From Saccharina japonica (lineage: Eukaryota > Sar > Phaeophyceae > Laminariales > Laminariaceae), in the NCBI GenBank assembly GCA_008828725.1, contig MEHQ01003090.1:8134-72133 (forward strand): a DNA stretch of 64,000 nucleotides, written 5' to 3'. Position numbers and translations under genes: made by a program. The stretch's first letter is position 1, and each line of letters starts with the position of its first letter. This document shows, in pieces, positions 22,726-36,200 of this stretch. The notes under the pieces are model-generated. The model worked only from the letters and a program-made list of their open reading frames with translations, was not told the origin of the DNA and did not search any database.

Positions 22726-22901
22726 GCACAATCGGACTGCATTATAGGACGGTGCTTTAGTTTTTTAGACCGAAAAATACAAACTAAAAATCGAACCGCA
22801 TAGGAAACGGCCTGAGAATCTGACGACTTGGGTCATCAGATTTTCAAATCGAAAAATAACATGGTCTCTAAATTCAAGATGTTATCCACGCAGCAAGTAA
22901 G

Positions 22902-22902
22902 C

Positions 22903-22936
<34 letters not shown>

Positions 22937-22941
22937 GCAGC
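22902..22941. repeat. CAG tract
   Basis: About 13 CAG units with one TAG interruption, upstream of the inverted-repeat element at 23.1-23.4 kb. Confidence 0.95.
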
Positions 22942-23137
22942 ACGATCAATGAGTTGGATGGTGACAAAGCGACGTTGCTTTGCACCCGACGCTCAGCCGG
23001 CGATCGGTGCGTCTCGCCGTCGCCAAACTACAGCCGGCTGGCGCGGCCTCGGGCCTAGAGACGAAGGGAAGCGCAATCGGCGCGCTGCTGTCAGTACTCG
23101 TAGACTTTACAGCAGCAGCAGCAGCAGCAGCAGTACA

Positions 23138-23415
23138 GTCAGTCGACGCTCGGGTGCTTCGTTGTGTCAAAATACAAAATACCAAGACAGGTCGACTTGT
23201 TGTACGAGCAGATATTTGAGCAAACGGGGAGACCAACTGCTGTTGTTGTGGTTTGGCGCCGCGAAGAGACGTGCCAAGTGCGCTGTACTGGGCGTAGAAC
23301 CCAAGCGTCCGAAGCCACGCTGGCTGCCTCTGGCGCGCCGAGTGCGCTCGAGTCGACCTGTCTTGTCTTGGTATTATTTTGTATTTTGACACAACGAAGC
23401 ACCCGAGCGTTGACT
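23138..23415. mobile_element. Inverted-repeat element with ~57-bp arms
   Basis: The left arm (23,138-23,195; GCTCGGGTGCTTCGTTGTGT onward to AGACAGGTCGACT) is repeated in inverse orientation at 23,351-23,415. The spacer is about 155 bp. CAG tracts lie outside both arms, also in inverted order. It has the form of a foldback transposon. No target duplication stands out. Confidence 0.65.
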
Positions 23416-23419
23416 ACTG

Positions 23420-24730
23420 CTGTTGTGCTGCTGCTACTGCTGCTGCTGCTGTACCGATTCAGAGTCACAGTTGCTGCTGCGAGCTGACAAGGCGGTCTAG
23501 TGAGGCGTAACATGTACTCATACACGTGGCGAGGCGTGGCATTCGTCTTCCTGTTCGCAGTTCGCAGATCATCACAACCCCCCTTCCCCCTGTTCAAACA
23601 ATATTCATCATAGATGTGGAACTCCCAAAGGTCACTCAGTGCTCGGCGTGTTTGCGTGCTGATCTGCTCGGTGCGTGCTGCTGTCCTCGGCATATCGCAC
23701 ACACCCCACCTCTGTTGCTGATACTCGGCCGAGGCACATGGTGTGTGCTTGGCTGTCGAGGCGTGCAAAAACTGTCGCGACGCCGCTGCTGTACGCCCAG
23801 AACGAGATTTGAGGGTCGAGCGGACAAGGGGGTACCCGGGGTGTGTTTTGGGGGGGGTCACTTTTCTGGTCACGCCTATTATCTTGAAAATCGGGCATCA
23901 CTTTTGGGATTATGCTTTCTGAGTCTCCGGTCCAAGGACCGGAGAATTGATGTACTGCAGGTCGTGCATCGTGCATGTTGTGGGAGATACAGAGACATCA
24001 GACAACAGCAGTTAGTAGTTGTGCTGGCCGCTGGCGGCAGCGAGCACACCCGAGACGAACCCTCTCCACCCTTTCGATGTTCTGATGCACAGCAGTAGTA
24101 CCGCGTGGTTGCCGATTGTTTCTGTGACTCGAAACTACGGGAAACATATCAGAGGTATACAGAATGTCCCGAGGTGCCGTCGGCGGTTGCGTAGTGAAGG
24201 ACGTACACCGGTGTACGATACGTACAAAGAAACGGAAGAATCAGGCACCGCATCACCTACAAAAAGTAAAAAGTGTAGTACTATTAGTAGGAGTGGCTGT
24301 GGTAATAACCACACCTCCCTCAAGAAAAAATACAAAAGCTTGGCCCACTTCAAACAGACGCTGTGCTGCATGTTCTCTCCTCCCGTGCATGGGGTGGCAA
24401 AGTGACGGTCGAAGGAGGAACATCCGCCCGCCGAGAGCCTATCTGACGAGCAAAGCTCTCATCATCCAAACTAAACCCGTGGATGACGATGGTATCGGTA
24501 CTTGATACGTACCTGACGTACCCGGTAATTATCGCAATGTATATATCTGCGTACTGCTGTGCTGCGCGTATCTGCGTACGGCGTACGGCGTACCAGGTAT
24601 CTGAGATATTATTTTCTAATTATTTTGCGTTTTTGGCAGATTTTACAGGCCGTACGTGTGTTTTTGAAATGTGCGTGCGGATAACTTTATTTTCACGTAT
24701 TATTTATTTCGGGTCACTCGTCCCCACAGA
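23420..24730. other. No gene recognised
   Basis: Frames up to 244 codons overlap on both strands, helped by CAG tracts. None shows a recognisable domain and none is clearly better than its complement. Confidence 0.35.
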
Positions 24731-24734
24731 AAGC

Positions 24735-25366
24735 AAGTGATTTCATTTCGCAACTATATATCGTTTTCACACCCTCCAGCAGCAGCACAGCAGAATCGGC
24801 ACAACAGCAACACAGCAGCAGCAACACAGTACGTACAGCAGTAGTAGTTGTAGTAGATGTCCAGCAGTGGTTCGGCAGCAGAGAGGGGAGAGGGGCTAAT
24901 AAATAATGTAGTGGTACCCTGCCGAGCCGATACCTGCCGCAGTCGTTACCGGCGTAGAGGGTGATGGTCTTGCAACAAAATAACTCAATTTTGCCAGCAG
25001 CCTTCCTATGATACGGAGTACTATGATACAGCATACGAAAGAGATGATATTTCACTTCGCAACTATATATCGTTTTCACACCCTCCAGCAGCAGCACAGC
25101 AGAATCAGCACAGCAGCAACACAGCAGCAGCAACACAGCAGTACGTACAGTAGTAGTGTTGATAGTAGTTGTAGTAGACGTCCAGCAGTGGTTCGGCAGC
25201 AGAGAGGGGAGAGGGGCTAATAAAATGTAGTGGTACCCTGCCCAGCCGATACCTGCCGCAGTCGTTATCGGCGTAGAGGGTGATGGTCTTGCAACAAAAG
25301 AACTCAAATTTTGCCAGCAGCCTTCCTATGATACGGAGTACCATCATACAGCATACGAAAGAGATG
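24735..25366. repeat. Tandem duplication of about 310 bp
   Basis: Both copies run from CGCAACTATATATCGTTTTC through CAG-rich sequence to CATACGAAAGAGATGA. The copies differ by scattered substitutions and small CAG-number changes, so they are older than the 466-bp duplication at the left edge. Confidence 0.85.
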
Positions 25367-26146
25367 AGATGGATAGCTACTAGTATCTACGAGTACGAGC
25401 TATCTACACCAATCATACGTGCCGAGCAATGAGTCATGATTATAATCAATAATATAATCATGTGGAATACTCAAGGTTTGGTGATGATTATTCGTACTCA
25501 TCAAGCGTGAAAACGAACTATTTAATAATCACCATATACATGTTGCTTTAATTACTCTTGGAAAAAGAGACCTTGGTCTTTAATCGAGTGAATAACGATT
25601 GAAAAGCGGTAAAAAAAGCGGCGACAGATAAGCGAGATCACATAATCACGGTCAAATAACTGCGGTCAAATAACCACGGTCAAGAAAATATAGAGGTATT
25701 TCAGAGCCGAAACAGAACTAAACCCTAAAAAGGGGTTTAGAATGTAGACCTTTTTAGAACTGCATCTGCATTTTTGGGGATAAAACATACTCGAAAATAT
25801 GGTGGAACCGTTACCATTGACTCGATCGTTCTTATAGGTTTCTTAATGATCCCGTCAAACATTTTATCATATTTGTGAATATTTAATTGTTGTGGCGCTC
25901 AAGGTAAGGAAGGTTTATCCCGCTAAAAACCGAGCACCCCCGACAAAAAAAGGTTTGAATATACTCCAAGCGTGACACGCTGCACACACGCGTGACGCAC
26001 GGCACACCGCACACGCACGCACACGTGACACATTGGAAAAAGTGCTCGTACAGTAATGGTGGGATAACTTTTGCAGAAGAAGTAGAACATGATGTACCGA
26101 AGAAGGGGCTGATAACGTACAATGCAAAGAAAAGTAGGGGGGGAAA

Positions 26147-26232
26147 AATGCATCGCTGTGAGAATCGAACTCCAGCCTTCACATCCACAATCGGGCATGG
26201 TGGCTGGTGACCATTTGACTATACTACCAAAA
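26147..26232 (-). other. tRNA-like (Pol III A/B box) sequence, probably not a working tRNA
   Basis: The reverse complement holds TAGTATAGTCAAATGG (A-box-like) and, 42 bases on, GGAGTTCGATTCTC (B-box-like). The T stem pairs only partly and no 7-base anticodon loop with a U before the anticodon can be made. A decayed tRNA or SINE head is more likely than a functional gene. Confidence 0.35.
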
Positions 26233-26317
26233 ACTAATTTCCCAAATACCGGTACACTATTATTTGTCGCGGCGCGCGCCAGACGCACGACAGGCCGCAC
26301 ATACATAATGCAAGGCT

Positions 26318-27026
26318 CATGATCAGCTCGTGAAAGCAGGGCAAACCACAGGACATTATTATTTACTGGTACGTTCGTACAAAATAACGCGCGCCAGACG
26401 CACGACAGGCCACACATACATCATGCAAGCACAGCAGCAGGCAGCAGCGCAGAAGAAAGAGAGAGGTGTGGTGGTGATTGCTGATGACGGGTGCAAGCCT
26501 CCGATGAAGTAACCACTAATAGCCACAGCAGTACACGGCGGACCTGCCACAGGAACGTCTGCTGCCTGTGCTTCTAGGCGGGGTTGTGACCTCGTTTGTG
26601 TTCGCTGCATGTTGTCTGATGTCTTGTAGAGTTCTGGAGTGAGCTTCGGGGAAAAAACACAAAAATCGACAATATAAGGACAGTTGAGGTACTCCTATTG
26701 ATCAAAGTGGCCATTATATTTCAGGCCAGAGTGAGCGTGGGTCAGTCACACATATCAGCACAACAGAAAGGTAGATGGTGGATTACGGACCGCAGGCTGC
26801 GATATACACAGCTAGCCACAGCAGTACAGCGCAGATGAGTGTGTCACCCACGCACGGTGTTACCTGCTGGTGCTTATGCAGAGTTGTAACATTGTGCTCT
26901 CTGCATGTTTTGTTGTCTACCTGTGGTATACCGATGCGTCTGGGCTCTCCTGTGCGCTCATGATCAGCTCGTGAAAGAAGGGCAAGCAACAGGACATTAT
27001 TATTTACTGGCACGTACGTCAAAAAT
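26318..27026. repeat. Dispersed repeat pair (TGATCAGCTCGTGAAAG...)
   Basis: A segment of about 65 bp at 26,320-26,385 (TGATCAGCTCGTGAAAG to GGACATTATTATTTACTGG) recurs at 26,959-27,020. Nearby, GCGCCAGACGCACGACAGGC also occurs twice (26,276 and 26,391). Confidence 0.7.
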
Positions 27027-27049
27027 AAGGCCTCATGCAGAGAACCAGG

Positions 27050-30000
27050 GAAATCGTCTTATCCACTCCCGCGGGAAAAAAAACTTTGAGCGCCCGCCAC
27101 GCGAGCTACAGTGCTCGGATCAACCTCAAACCTCGACCAGCGTGTCCGGACGGACTTCCTGTGTCGGCGTACTTAGCGTTTTGCCGAAAAGCGCTCTTGC
27201 GAAGAGAAAAGTTGCGAAAAGTACGAAAAATTCACAAACATAACTATACATATATATAACTAGGGAATAAGTGGCCCTCCCGCCCCCACGGCGGTAGGGC
27301 CAGATTGAAGCAAGTAGTAATGGAGATGATAGAGGGTCGAAATAAATATAATAGGAATAAATAGGAAACAAATTGACGGCGAAGGTTAATAGGAGTACAA
27401 ATAATGGTGAAGAAAATAGAAACGATGGGGACATAAACACAACCAAAGATACAAGAGCTGCCAAACAGTTAGACTTTGCGCATAGGTTTCCTTTGTTTCC
27501 GTGGTTTTCTGCTTTCGGGAATGTTATGAGTAGTCAACGCTGAAGGTCATGCTGCACATTGTCGGATGGCAAAGATGATGTTAATAATGATAAGATATAA
27601 TACGCTGAAGAAGACAGGAGAAGGCAAGAAACAATAACGAACATATAAACACAAGACTGTCAACCTGATAACTCCGGAATTAAAGAAGAGTAAACAACGT
27701 CGACAGCTCTAGCACAAAGCGTGTAGGGGCAAACCTATCCTCGGTTGTCAATATTACAATGTCGGCGGATTTCCGAAGTCTAGATATAGGCCAACATACG
27801 AGTATAAGCATCCGTGCATGAACACATCCCTGCGTAAATATAAACGATCTTGCTCAACGACTGTGGCCTTGGCTAGGGTGAACAGTCACCGTCGCCAGTG
27901 TACGAGAGAGTGCTGTGTGCTGTCTCACGTACTCATATATCACTCGTATACCTGCACATACATACTCGTACGAAGTGCTTCTTGGAGCCGGGTCGTGGAT
28001 ACCAAACAACAACACATATATACTACTGTACGTCAACTCAACACTACTATGATACACCATCATCAGCACTTATACGAGTACCATCACCAGTGTGGTACGA
28101 GAGGAGAGTGTCTTATGAACTCGTATACTCGTACATACCAGGCATGATATATACCTGCACATACATACATCTTGTCCGAAGCGCCGGGTAACATCTTGTC
28201 GGAGATCACCGTAAGGATCTCCCATGCAAGTATCACCAATTCACCTGTCATAAGATCTCCGTATCTTATCGTGCAAACCAGATCTCGTGTGATCAACAAC
28301 CTGGATTCTCTTCGACGCGTACACAGAAAAGAAGGAAAGTGCCACAGGCTCAAGCTGTGAACCTGGAGCCCGTATTCATACTTGTATCCATACGAGTACG
28401 CACGTACGACGGGGATGCGTAGTTGATACCAGGTTCGTTCACACCAGGTACCAGACAGCACATACATACATACATACTCGTCGTACATACGTCAAGTACT
28501 CGTACGACGACGGGGATACTTGGTTTTTTATACCAGGTACGTATCATCGAGGTATCATATACAAGAAAAAGATCGCATTTTTTCAAGTTTGACATTTTGA
28601 CATATCGATCAACAAACCCAACGACTGCGTCATAAACTCTGAACGCATCGCGCTGGTGAGGACCTCCGATCCACCCTACGAGCGTAGTGCCACAGTTCTC
28701 ACGCCTCGGTCGATGATATGCGGAGGGCGCAGAGCAGGCATCTGACGAAAACACAGTTGGCAGCTGAGTTCAAAGCAGAACACGAAAACTCTATCCGATC
28801 GCAAGAACGAGTGTTTTAAGGTTTTTCGACGAAGACCGTCGGACGCCTCAAGCAACCGCTCGCCCCCTAGACTACGAATCGTAATGATACCTTCGAGGCC
28901 GCTATGTACACTTGCTGGCCTTGCCTGGTACGAAGGTTGTTAGTCGTGGACTGAGTCTATGTCGAGATCGAAAGTCAATCGTCGCATGCAGAATATATGT
29001 TCTATTTGTGGTTGATTTGGGAATTGGGCATCAAAGCGAACTGCTGTACGAAGAAATTTTTTTTTCATCAGCGCTTCTCTAAATTGCTATGATAAAGTGG
29101 GCATCAAAGATCACTTGATTAAAGTATTGTTTTTTGGGCATCAGACGAACTATATATAATAGATAGATAGGCCACACGAAGAGAACAACTTAACTTCAGT
29201 ATGATAGGCCACAAGAAGCACCCCAGGATCCTGGGGGTGGGGGAGGTAGTGTGTCGGAAGTGCAGCGTAAGGAGGCGGTATGTACGACGATACTACGCGC
29301 ACAGCCCGGTCACACTTGTACTGCTGTCTACCATACACGCTCTTTCTATTTCGGGGGAACATATTGAATAGCAATCATAACCAAATACGGTGTAAACATA
29401 GACTAGAGGAATACCTATTTGTTTGGGTCCATCGTGGGTTCTGATTGGTAATTCCAATACCCCCCGGAAATAGAAGGTTTATAGATAAGACCGTTCTTGT
29501 TGCTTTTTGGTCGTTATGTATGTCGCTATGCCTAGACCACAAAAGGGCTACGTAGTACTTCGAGGTGTTCGACAGAGCTGGCAGGCCTGTGGCGACATGG
29601 CAACAGCGTGTTCACCTATGCATATGGCTTGCATCATATTTTGAGGAAGAATCCTCCTCTTTCGTTCACGGACGGCCAGGGCCTTCGCTCCGGCTGGCTC
29701 ATTCCCCCCCCCCGCAGCTTCCTTGATGCGCCGCGCCCATAATGATGAGAGTAACCCTGAGATATAACTTGGTCCCGTAGCCGTGTATTTTCCAAGTTTT
29801 TTTGTCACCTCCTCCACGGTGTTTTCACATTCATTTTAGAGGCCTGTCAAGAGTTTAGTTGCTTCGTTGAAGACGATGCATCCCTCCGATAAGGTAGTTT
29901 TGTTTAAGACTGAATCTTATACCAGGTATACAGTAGTATGGGAATTCCTGAACTGCTGCTGGAAGTTTTCAAACTTCGAGCACGATAAAAAAAAAAGTAA

Positions 30001-30060
30001 CTTCCTCCTCCCCTGCCGTTTATCTGCTTCTTTTCTCCGCTCGCACGGCGTCTTTTACAG
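27050..30060. other. No gene recognised; should contain the missing first exon of the sulfatase
   Basis: This stretch lies upstream of the first recognisable sulfatase exon. No start codon followed by a signal-peptide-like hydrophobic run and a GT donor could be identified with confidence. Minus-strand frames at 28,350-28,754 and 29,548-29,817 look somewhat protein-like but match no family I know. Confidence 0.4.
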
Positions 30061-30272
30061 TCGAAACCAGACAGGGGGGCGGGGTGAAAGTGCAGGGGGT
30101 GCGGGAGGAAACGAGGGGTACTGTTAGCGGTGCGGGTGCCGCCCCCGCGAGCAAGCCGAACGTGTTCTTCATCATGATCGACGACATGGGCTGGGATGAC
30201 ATCGGGTACCAGAGTTCGGATTTGGCGAGCGTCACCCCCAATCTGGACAAGCTGGCTGCCGGTGGGGTTAAG
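30061..30272 (+). CDS. Sulfatase exon 1 (first recognised; internal)
   Basis: Follows a pyrimidine-rich acceptor (TCTTTTACAG) and ends AAG before GTGACT. It carries KPNVFFIMIDDMGWDDIGYQ, with the first two metal-binding Asp. The start is inferred from the acceptor; the frame is open upstream but has no ATG. Confidence 0.8.
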
Positions 30273-33200
30273 GTGACTCGACTTCAATAATCTCCTTTTA
30301 AGACGCATGCTGCGGTAGAGGTGCACCATGTTAATAAGCTTTTGCCTTCTGAGGGTAGTCACTTGAGGAGCTCTACACCTCACCCGAAACCTGTTTTTGG
30401 AGGAAAACCAAACTAAATTGCTACCCGATGAAAAATCCCGTGGCTCTACGTATAAAACGAAAAATAGTGCAACACAATCGATAAATTCCGAGGATTTTGG
30501 GTTAAGGAGCCTGTCCCCGTCGTCCCGAAAACAAAATCAGACAAAATGTGCTATATACCTCTATCGTAGCACGCGTCTTAGGACCGCACTCCCGTTGTGG
30601 GGGGGGGGGGAACACTAAACACATGGGATTATAATGAGGTGTAGATTTATCTTGGAATTAGAGTGCAGTAGTAAAAAGGGTTATAAATCATTGCCGCGAC
30701 TTGGTGATCCTTTGTCATGCGTCGAACACGATAAGAGACTGCGGGTGCATACAACGTCGACGGGCGAAGGGGTGGCATACGCTGCCGCCGCGCCCGCCGC
30801 CGCCGCCACGGCCGCCACCGCTCGCAGTCTGCTTACGCACACACCAAGCCTGAGCACGGTTTGCGGGTCATGCGTTGTTATCGGTGGCGTATCTGTGCTA
30901 GAGAGCAAGTGTCCCACAACGGCGCGTTTGGGCAATGTCGAAATTATGAATTATGGTCCTTGCTGTGCCTTTATTTAATTTCGCCAGGCATGCAGTTTGT
31001 AGCACGAACTCGGTTTTTCTCGTGGGTACAGAGTACGGCGAGCGCTTGCCGTTCGTGTTGTTGCAACTCCTGAATCAGTGTGACGCGAACACATGCGACC
31101 CTGGGGGGGGGGTGTACTCATGTCGTGCACGGCCGTAGTCGTATGACCATAGACCCTCGCATCCCTAAAATGCCGAGCCGGAGCACGTTGGGTTTTCACC
31201 AACCAGACAGACATTGCTTGCACCAAGCGCGGAGCGCCGTGAGGTATTGGGCGAGTCGCATGGAGGGTGAGCTGCATCCTGCTAAGAACCGCCTCTGAGG
31301 CGGACTTGCATATGGACGACAGCTTTAATGAGTTAATTTAATTTCTGGTGTGGCCACTTCCGGAGACAGCAATGGGTTTTACTATGTAACTGCCTCGCGG
31401 ACGCCTTACCATATTAACACTACGTGATACGACCATTCCCCTTGTGCGGAACAAAGGTTCTCCACCCCGCACAAATGATCTACTCGACCGCCAGCTTTGG
31501 TGACCGCCAAAAACAAATAACAACAAAAAAACGGCACCCTGGTTGTCTAGCTCACGCAGCGAGTGGCGTGTTTTACAGCGTCGTTGCCAACCGACGCCAA
31601 CCCAACCTATAAATATATCATATATACGTAGTCGGGGGGGGGGGGTACTTCATTTTCATGCATGGCCGTACGTAGTCGTATTACTATAGACCCTCGCATC
31701 CCTACAATGCCGGGACGGAGCACGTTGGGTTTTCACCAACCAGGCAGACATTGCTTGCACCAAGCGCGAAGCGCCGTGAGGTATTGGGCGAGTCGCATGG
31801 AGGGTGAGCTGCGTCCTGCTAAGAACCGCCTCTGAGGCGGACTTGCATATGGACGACAGCTTCAATGAGTTAATTTAATTTATGGTGTGGCCACTTCCTG
31901 AGACAGCAATGGGAGCACTATGTAACTGCCTCGCGGGTGCCTTACCATATACACACTACGTGACACGATAATTCCCCTTGTGCGGAGCAAAGGTTCTCCA
32001 CCCCGCACAAATGATCTAACTAGACTGCCAGCTGTGGTGACCGTCAATCAAAAAACAAAAAAGCGGTACCCTGGTTGTCTAGCTCACGCAGTGAGAGGCG
32101 TGTTTTACAGCGTCGTTGCCAACCGACGCCGCGGGGGGGGGGGTATCGTCAAGCATTCGCGTCACGCGCTACGATACATATATATAGTAACGCATGTGTA
32201 GACAGCAGACGCCCTTGTCGGCGGGAGGCGGTGGAGAGAACGTACCTAGTAATCCCTTTTCTCGTGCTTTACTTGCGCAACACGGCCCCCCGTGGGCCTT
32301 CCGCTCTTGAGCGGTTCGGTGTGTTGTCTGTCCGGCTAGTGTTTTTACGCGTGCCCTACGGCCATGATTAACCACCGCATAACCCGCAGAAGAAGCGAAC
32401 AGACCTCGGAGCCGGCGGCATGAACGCCAATGTGGGAACGAGGCGGGGGGGGGAGGGAGCGCACAGGTTTACGACAGCAGACGCTAGCTGCGTGCCCTTC
32501 AAGCCCCCCCCCCCCCTTTTCTCCTCTCCTTACAGGAGTAAACAGCCAATCTTAAAACCATCGAACGCTAACATTTTGACTCAGCGGCTGCGCCCGTCCG
32601 CATCGGGCCTTTTCGCTCGTTCCTGCCGCTGCCTCTGCATCTGCCTCTGCCGTGCCTTTTGGAATCGCCCCCCCCTTTTCCCCCACCAGATGACAAATTA
32701 TTACAGCATGTCGATCTGCACACCTGCAAGAGCGAGTCTCATGACCGGACGGTATCCCATCCGGTACGGGTTGCAGTACAACGTTATCAAGCCGGGAGCG
32801 CCGTGGGGTCTCCCGCTCACGGAGAAGGTGACAACACTTATCCAAAACAAAACAAAAAGTAAAACGGCGTGACGTCGGGCGACACACGATCAAAGTGGCG
32901 TGGCTATAAATAACCCTCCCCGACCGAGATAAAGCTCTTGGCAGCACCTTCTGTTTTTGTGTCGATGTTCCTGCAACCGCCACACCATCGGCGGCGTGAA
33001 CTGCCTCGCTTTTTTCCGTCTATGTCGTCACGAAGTTGCCCCCACCCTCCCACCGGAACACAAACCATTGGATTTGACGCTGTCCATCCAATGCAAGAAA
33101 GTCCGCCTCACGAGCGGTTCTTGGTAGGATGCAGTTCACTCTTCATGCGACTCGCCCAACGACGCTTCGCGCTTGGCGGAAGCAATGTCTGTCTGGTTTG

Positions 33201-36200
33201 GTGAAAACCCGACGTGCTCCGTTCCGGCATTGTTGGAGATGAGAAGGTCATAGATCATATGGCTACGGCATGCATGACATGAGTACACCCTACCCCCCTC
33301 CCCCGCTCCCCTCTCCTCTATCTATGATATACCATCCCAGATGTTCCCGGAGTACATGAATGACGCGGGTTACGAGTCACACATGGTGGGCAAGTGGCAC
33401 CTCGGCAGCTACCGGGACATCTACACCCCGCACCGAAGGGGATTCGATACATACCTTGGCTACCTGAACGACGAAGAGATGTACTGGACGCACCAGTTTG
33501 TTCTGCAAGAGGTTGGAAGGGGGCGGTGGGAAACGCGCGGAGGGGGGGGGGCGTACTCATTTGTTGCTTGCCTTCGTCATTTTACCATTGATCACGCATC
33601 CCTTTCGAAACGGAGCACCGTTCCTACTCCTAATAGAGACACCTCCAACACTTGTGCCCTCATTACCTTGTTTCCATATATTACATAGAAACTTTTTGCT
33701 AGTCTTATTCCCTTCCTGTTTCGCTGCCTGTGGCCACCATCTATCTCCTAAGATAGCGATCGTTTTCTCGCTACTATTTAGTGTACCAAACTGCTCCATG
33801 TCACACTCGTCTATTTTTCTCATCTCCTCCTCTAACACATCCCTTTCCTCCTTGTACCTTTCACATTCTCCCATTATGTGAATTCTACTCTCTATGGCTT
33901 TGCCACATGGGCACATCTGTGCATCTACTTCCCTCTCCTCCCGGTTACTGGTATACCTCCTCCTTCTTTCTGGCAGGTCCAGGTCCCCTACACGAAATCG
34001 CAGTTTCAGCTTTTTCGCGAAGTCCATTGGGCCGTGCAGATACCTTTTCATTCCTATTCCTTCTCTCAACTCCCCGTATATCTCTAAGTGTTCTTCCCCT
34101 TCCACCTTCTTTCTCAGCGCTAGCCTTTCCCTTCTTTCTATCCTTTCTTTTACTTCTGTCTTGTACCCCCTAAATTTCTCTATGGCCAGCATCTCTTTTT
34201 GGTTTCCTATATCCTTCCATACTTTCTCCACTACGCTATCCCACCTTATTCCAGCTCGCCCTTTGGTTACTTTCTACCATACAGCTTTAGCAGCTATGGC
34301 TGGCAACCTCTTATTTGGCACGTTCTTTACTTTATATTGCCATTTCAACTTACGCACGTCTCTATTTGTCTTAAGTGGGTACATTCCTAGTTCTGCTCTC
34401 AATACTGTATTACTCGTCGTGCTTGAGCATCCTAGTACTTTTTTAGCTTCTGTTATCTGTACTGTTTCCAACTGTTTTACGAGCTTCGCATTCCCTTCCC
34501 ATACTTCTCCTACATATTGTAGCTTTGGTACAGTCACATGCATCAGTATACATCTCTTAATTCTAGTGTCAAGGTGCGAGTCTGTTAGGACTGCTTCCAT
34601 CTTGCCTACGTGTGCCTTACCCTTGCCTACTACTTTATTTATGTGTGCATCCCAAGAGCAATATTTTGAGATCTCTACGCCAAGGAACGTATACTGGTCT
34701 ACGATCGGTAAATCATCTTCTCCCCACTTCCACTTACAAGTTACCGGACTCTCCTTATCTTCGTTACTAACAACTACTGCGCACTTTTTTACGTTCGCCG
34801 TCACTCTCCAGTTCCTGGTGTACTCTAGTGCCTTCTCGATTTGTTTCTGCAGTCCTTCGGGTGTTTTTGATATGCAGACGAAATCATCCGTAAATATCAA
34901 TCCCGACACCGCATCTTCCCCCACCGTGACCCCCTGTGATGCTGCTTCCACTGCTACTATCATGTCACTAATATATACCTTGAATAGGTTAGGTGATAGC
35001 GTACATCCCTGAGCAACTCCTTGTAGGATATCAACGTACTTCGATATTTCCCGTCCAACATCACAGCACTAATCCGGCATCTTGATCATCATTCTCCACA
35101 TCTTTCCTCTTATCCCTATTTCCCACAACTTTTTCCACAGCCCATTTCTCCATACTGTATCGTAAGCCTTCTGTACATCTAAAAATAAACAGTATGTTGT
35201 TAGCCCCGCGTCTTTCCTGCCTTGGATTAGCTTACCTAATGTGTACACATGGTCGACGCAGCTACGGTTTGGCCTAAATCCTGCTTGCCCTTCGCGAATT
35301 TTGTCTTCCTTCTCCACCATTGTTCCCACTCTATCGTTCAAAATCTTACAGAACGTTTTACCTACAGTGCTTAGTAGCGTTATCCCCCCGGGGGGGGTAT
35401 TCACGCTGACCCTCAGGTTCGAACGCTAGAATGTTTATTTTGTTGTTGGGATATAAGAACCGACCATAGAGTATCTGAAGCGTGTGTTCCCGGAACGCCT
35501 GTACTTTTTTGCGAGGGGCAGTTTTACCCAAGCGAGTCAACGAAAGCAAACCAGAATTATGGACACGCAGCTAGTTTCACTGCCTGCCTGCCTGCCTGCC
35601 TGCCTACCTGCTTTGCCATACTTCCGTCGCTGTTATGTGGTTGCCCACTTTGTCTGTTGTCCTACCTATATGTTGCGTTTTATCCCGATGCTAGATTTCG
35701 ATCGCGAATCTGTCGGGGCGCAAGTTCTTCGACTTCGGCTTCGGAAACGCGACCGGCTACTACGACAGCATCGACAGGTCCGTTGCCCCCCGTCCCCCGA
35801 CTCCCATGGCCGACGACGATGATGAGGGTGGCGACGATGACGATTTCTCCGCGGGGCCTACGAACTCATCTTCTTCCTCCTCCTTCGGGTTCAATGGGGT
35901 GTACTCCACCACTCTCTTCCAAGAGAGGGCGATGGAGGTACTGCTGCAGGCCTTGACGGCATCGCATTTTTTTTCAGCTCGCTTTTGATTGCCAGAAATG
36001 GCTTGCACACATGGGGACAGTTCGCCGATTCCCAACTTGCATGATCTAGAGTAGATGATCTAGATCATGATCTACCTGTAGAGGATCTAGATCGTGATCT
36101 ATCTGTGAATGGTCTAGATCGTGATATATCTGTAGATGATCCATATCGCGATCTGTTTGTAGACGATCTGTCCCAGAAAGCTTAATAAGCTTGTACTGCC

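Noticed and set aside
23139..23873. 244-codon minus-strand ORF
   Set aside because: Crosses an inverted-repeat element and CAG tracts. The same peptide pieces appear in both arms, and no domain is seen.
26147..26232. tRNA gene on the minus strand
   Set aside because: No valid anticodon loop and an incomplete T stem; kept only as a tRNA-like sequence.
33894..35012. 372-codon plus-strand ORF in intron 3
   Set aside because: Antisense of the LINE reverse transcriptase; no domain of its own.
35069..35404. LINE as part of the sulfatase gene
   Set aside because: It lies on the opposite strand within an intron and encodes a standard non-LTR reverse transcriptase.
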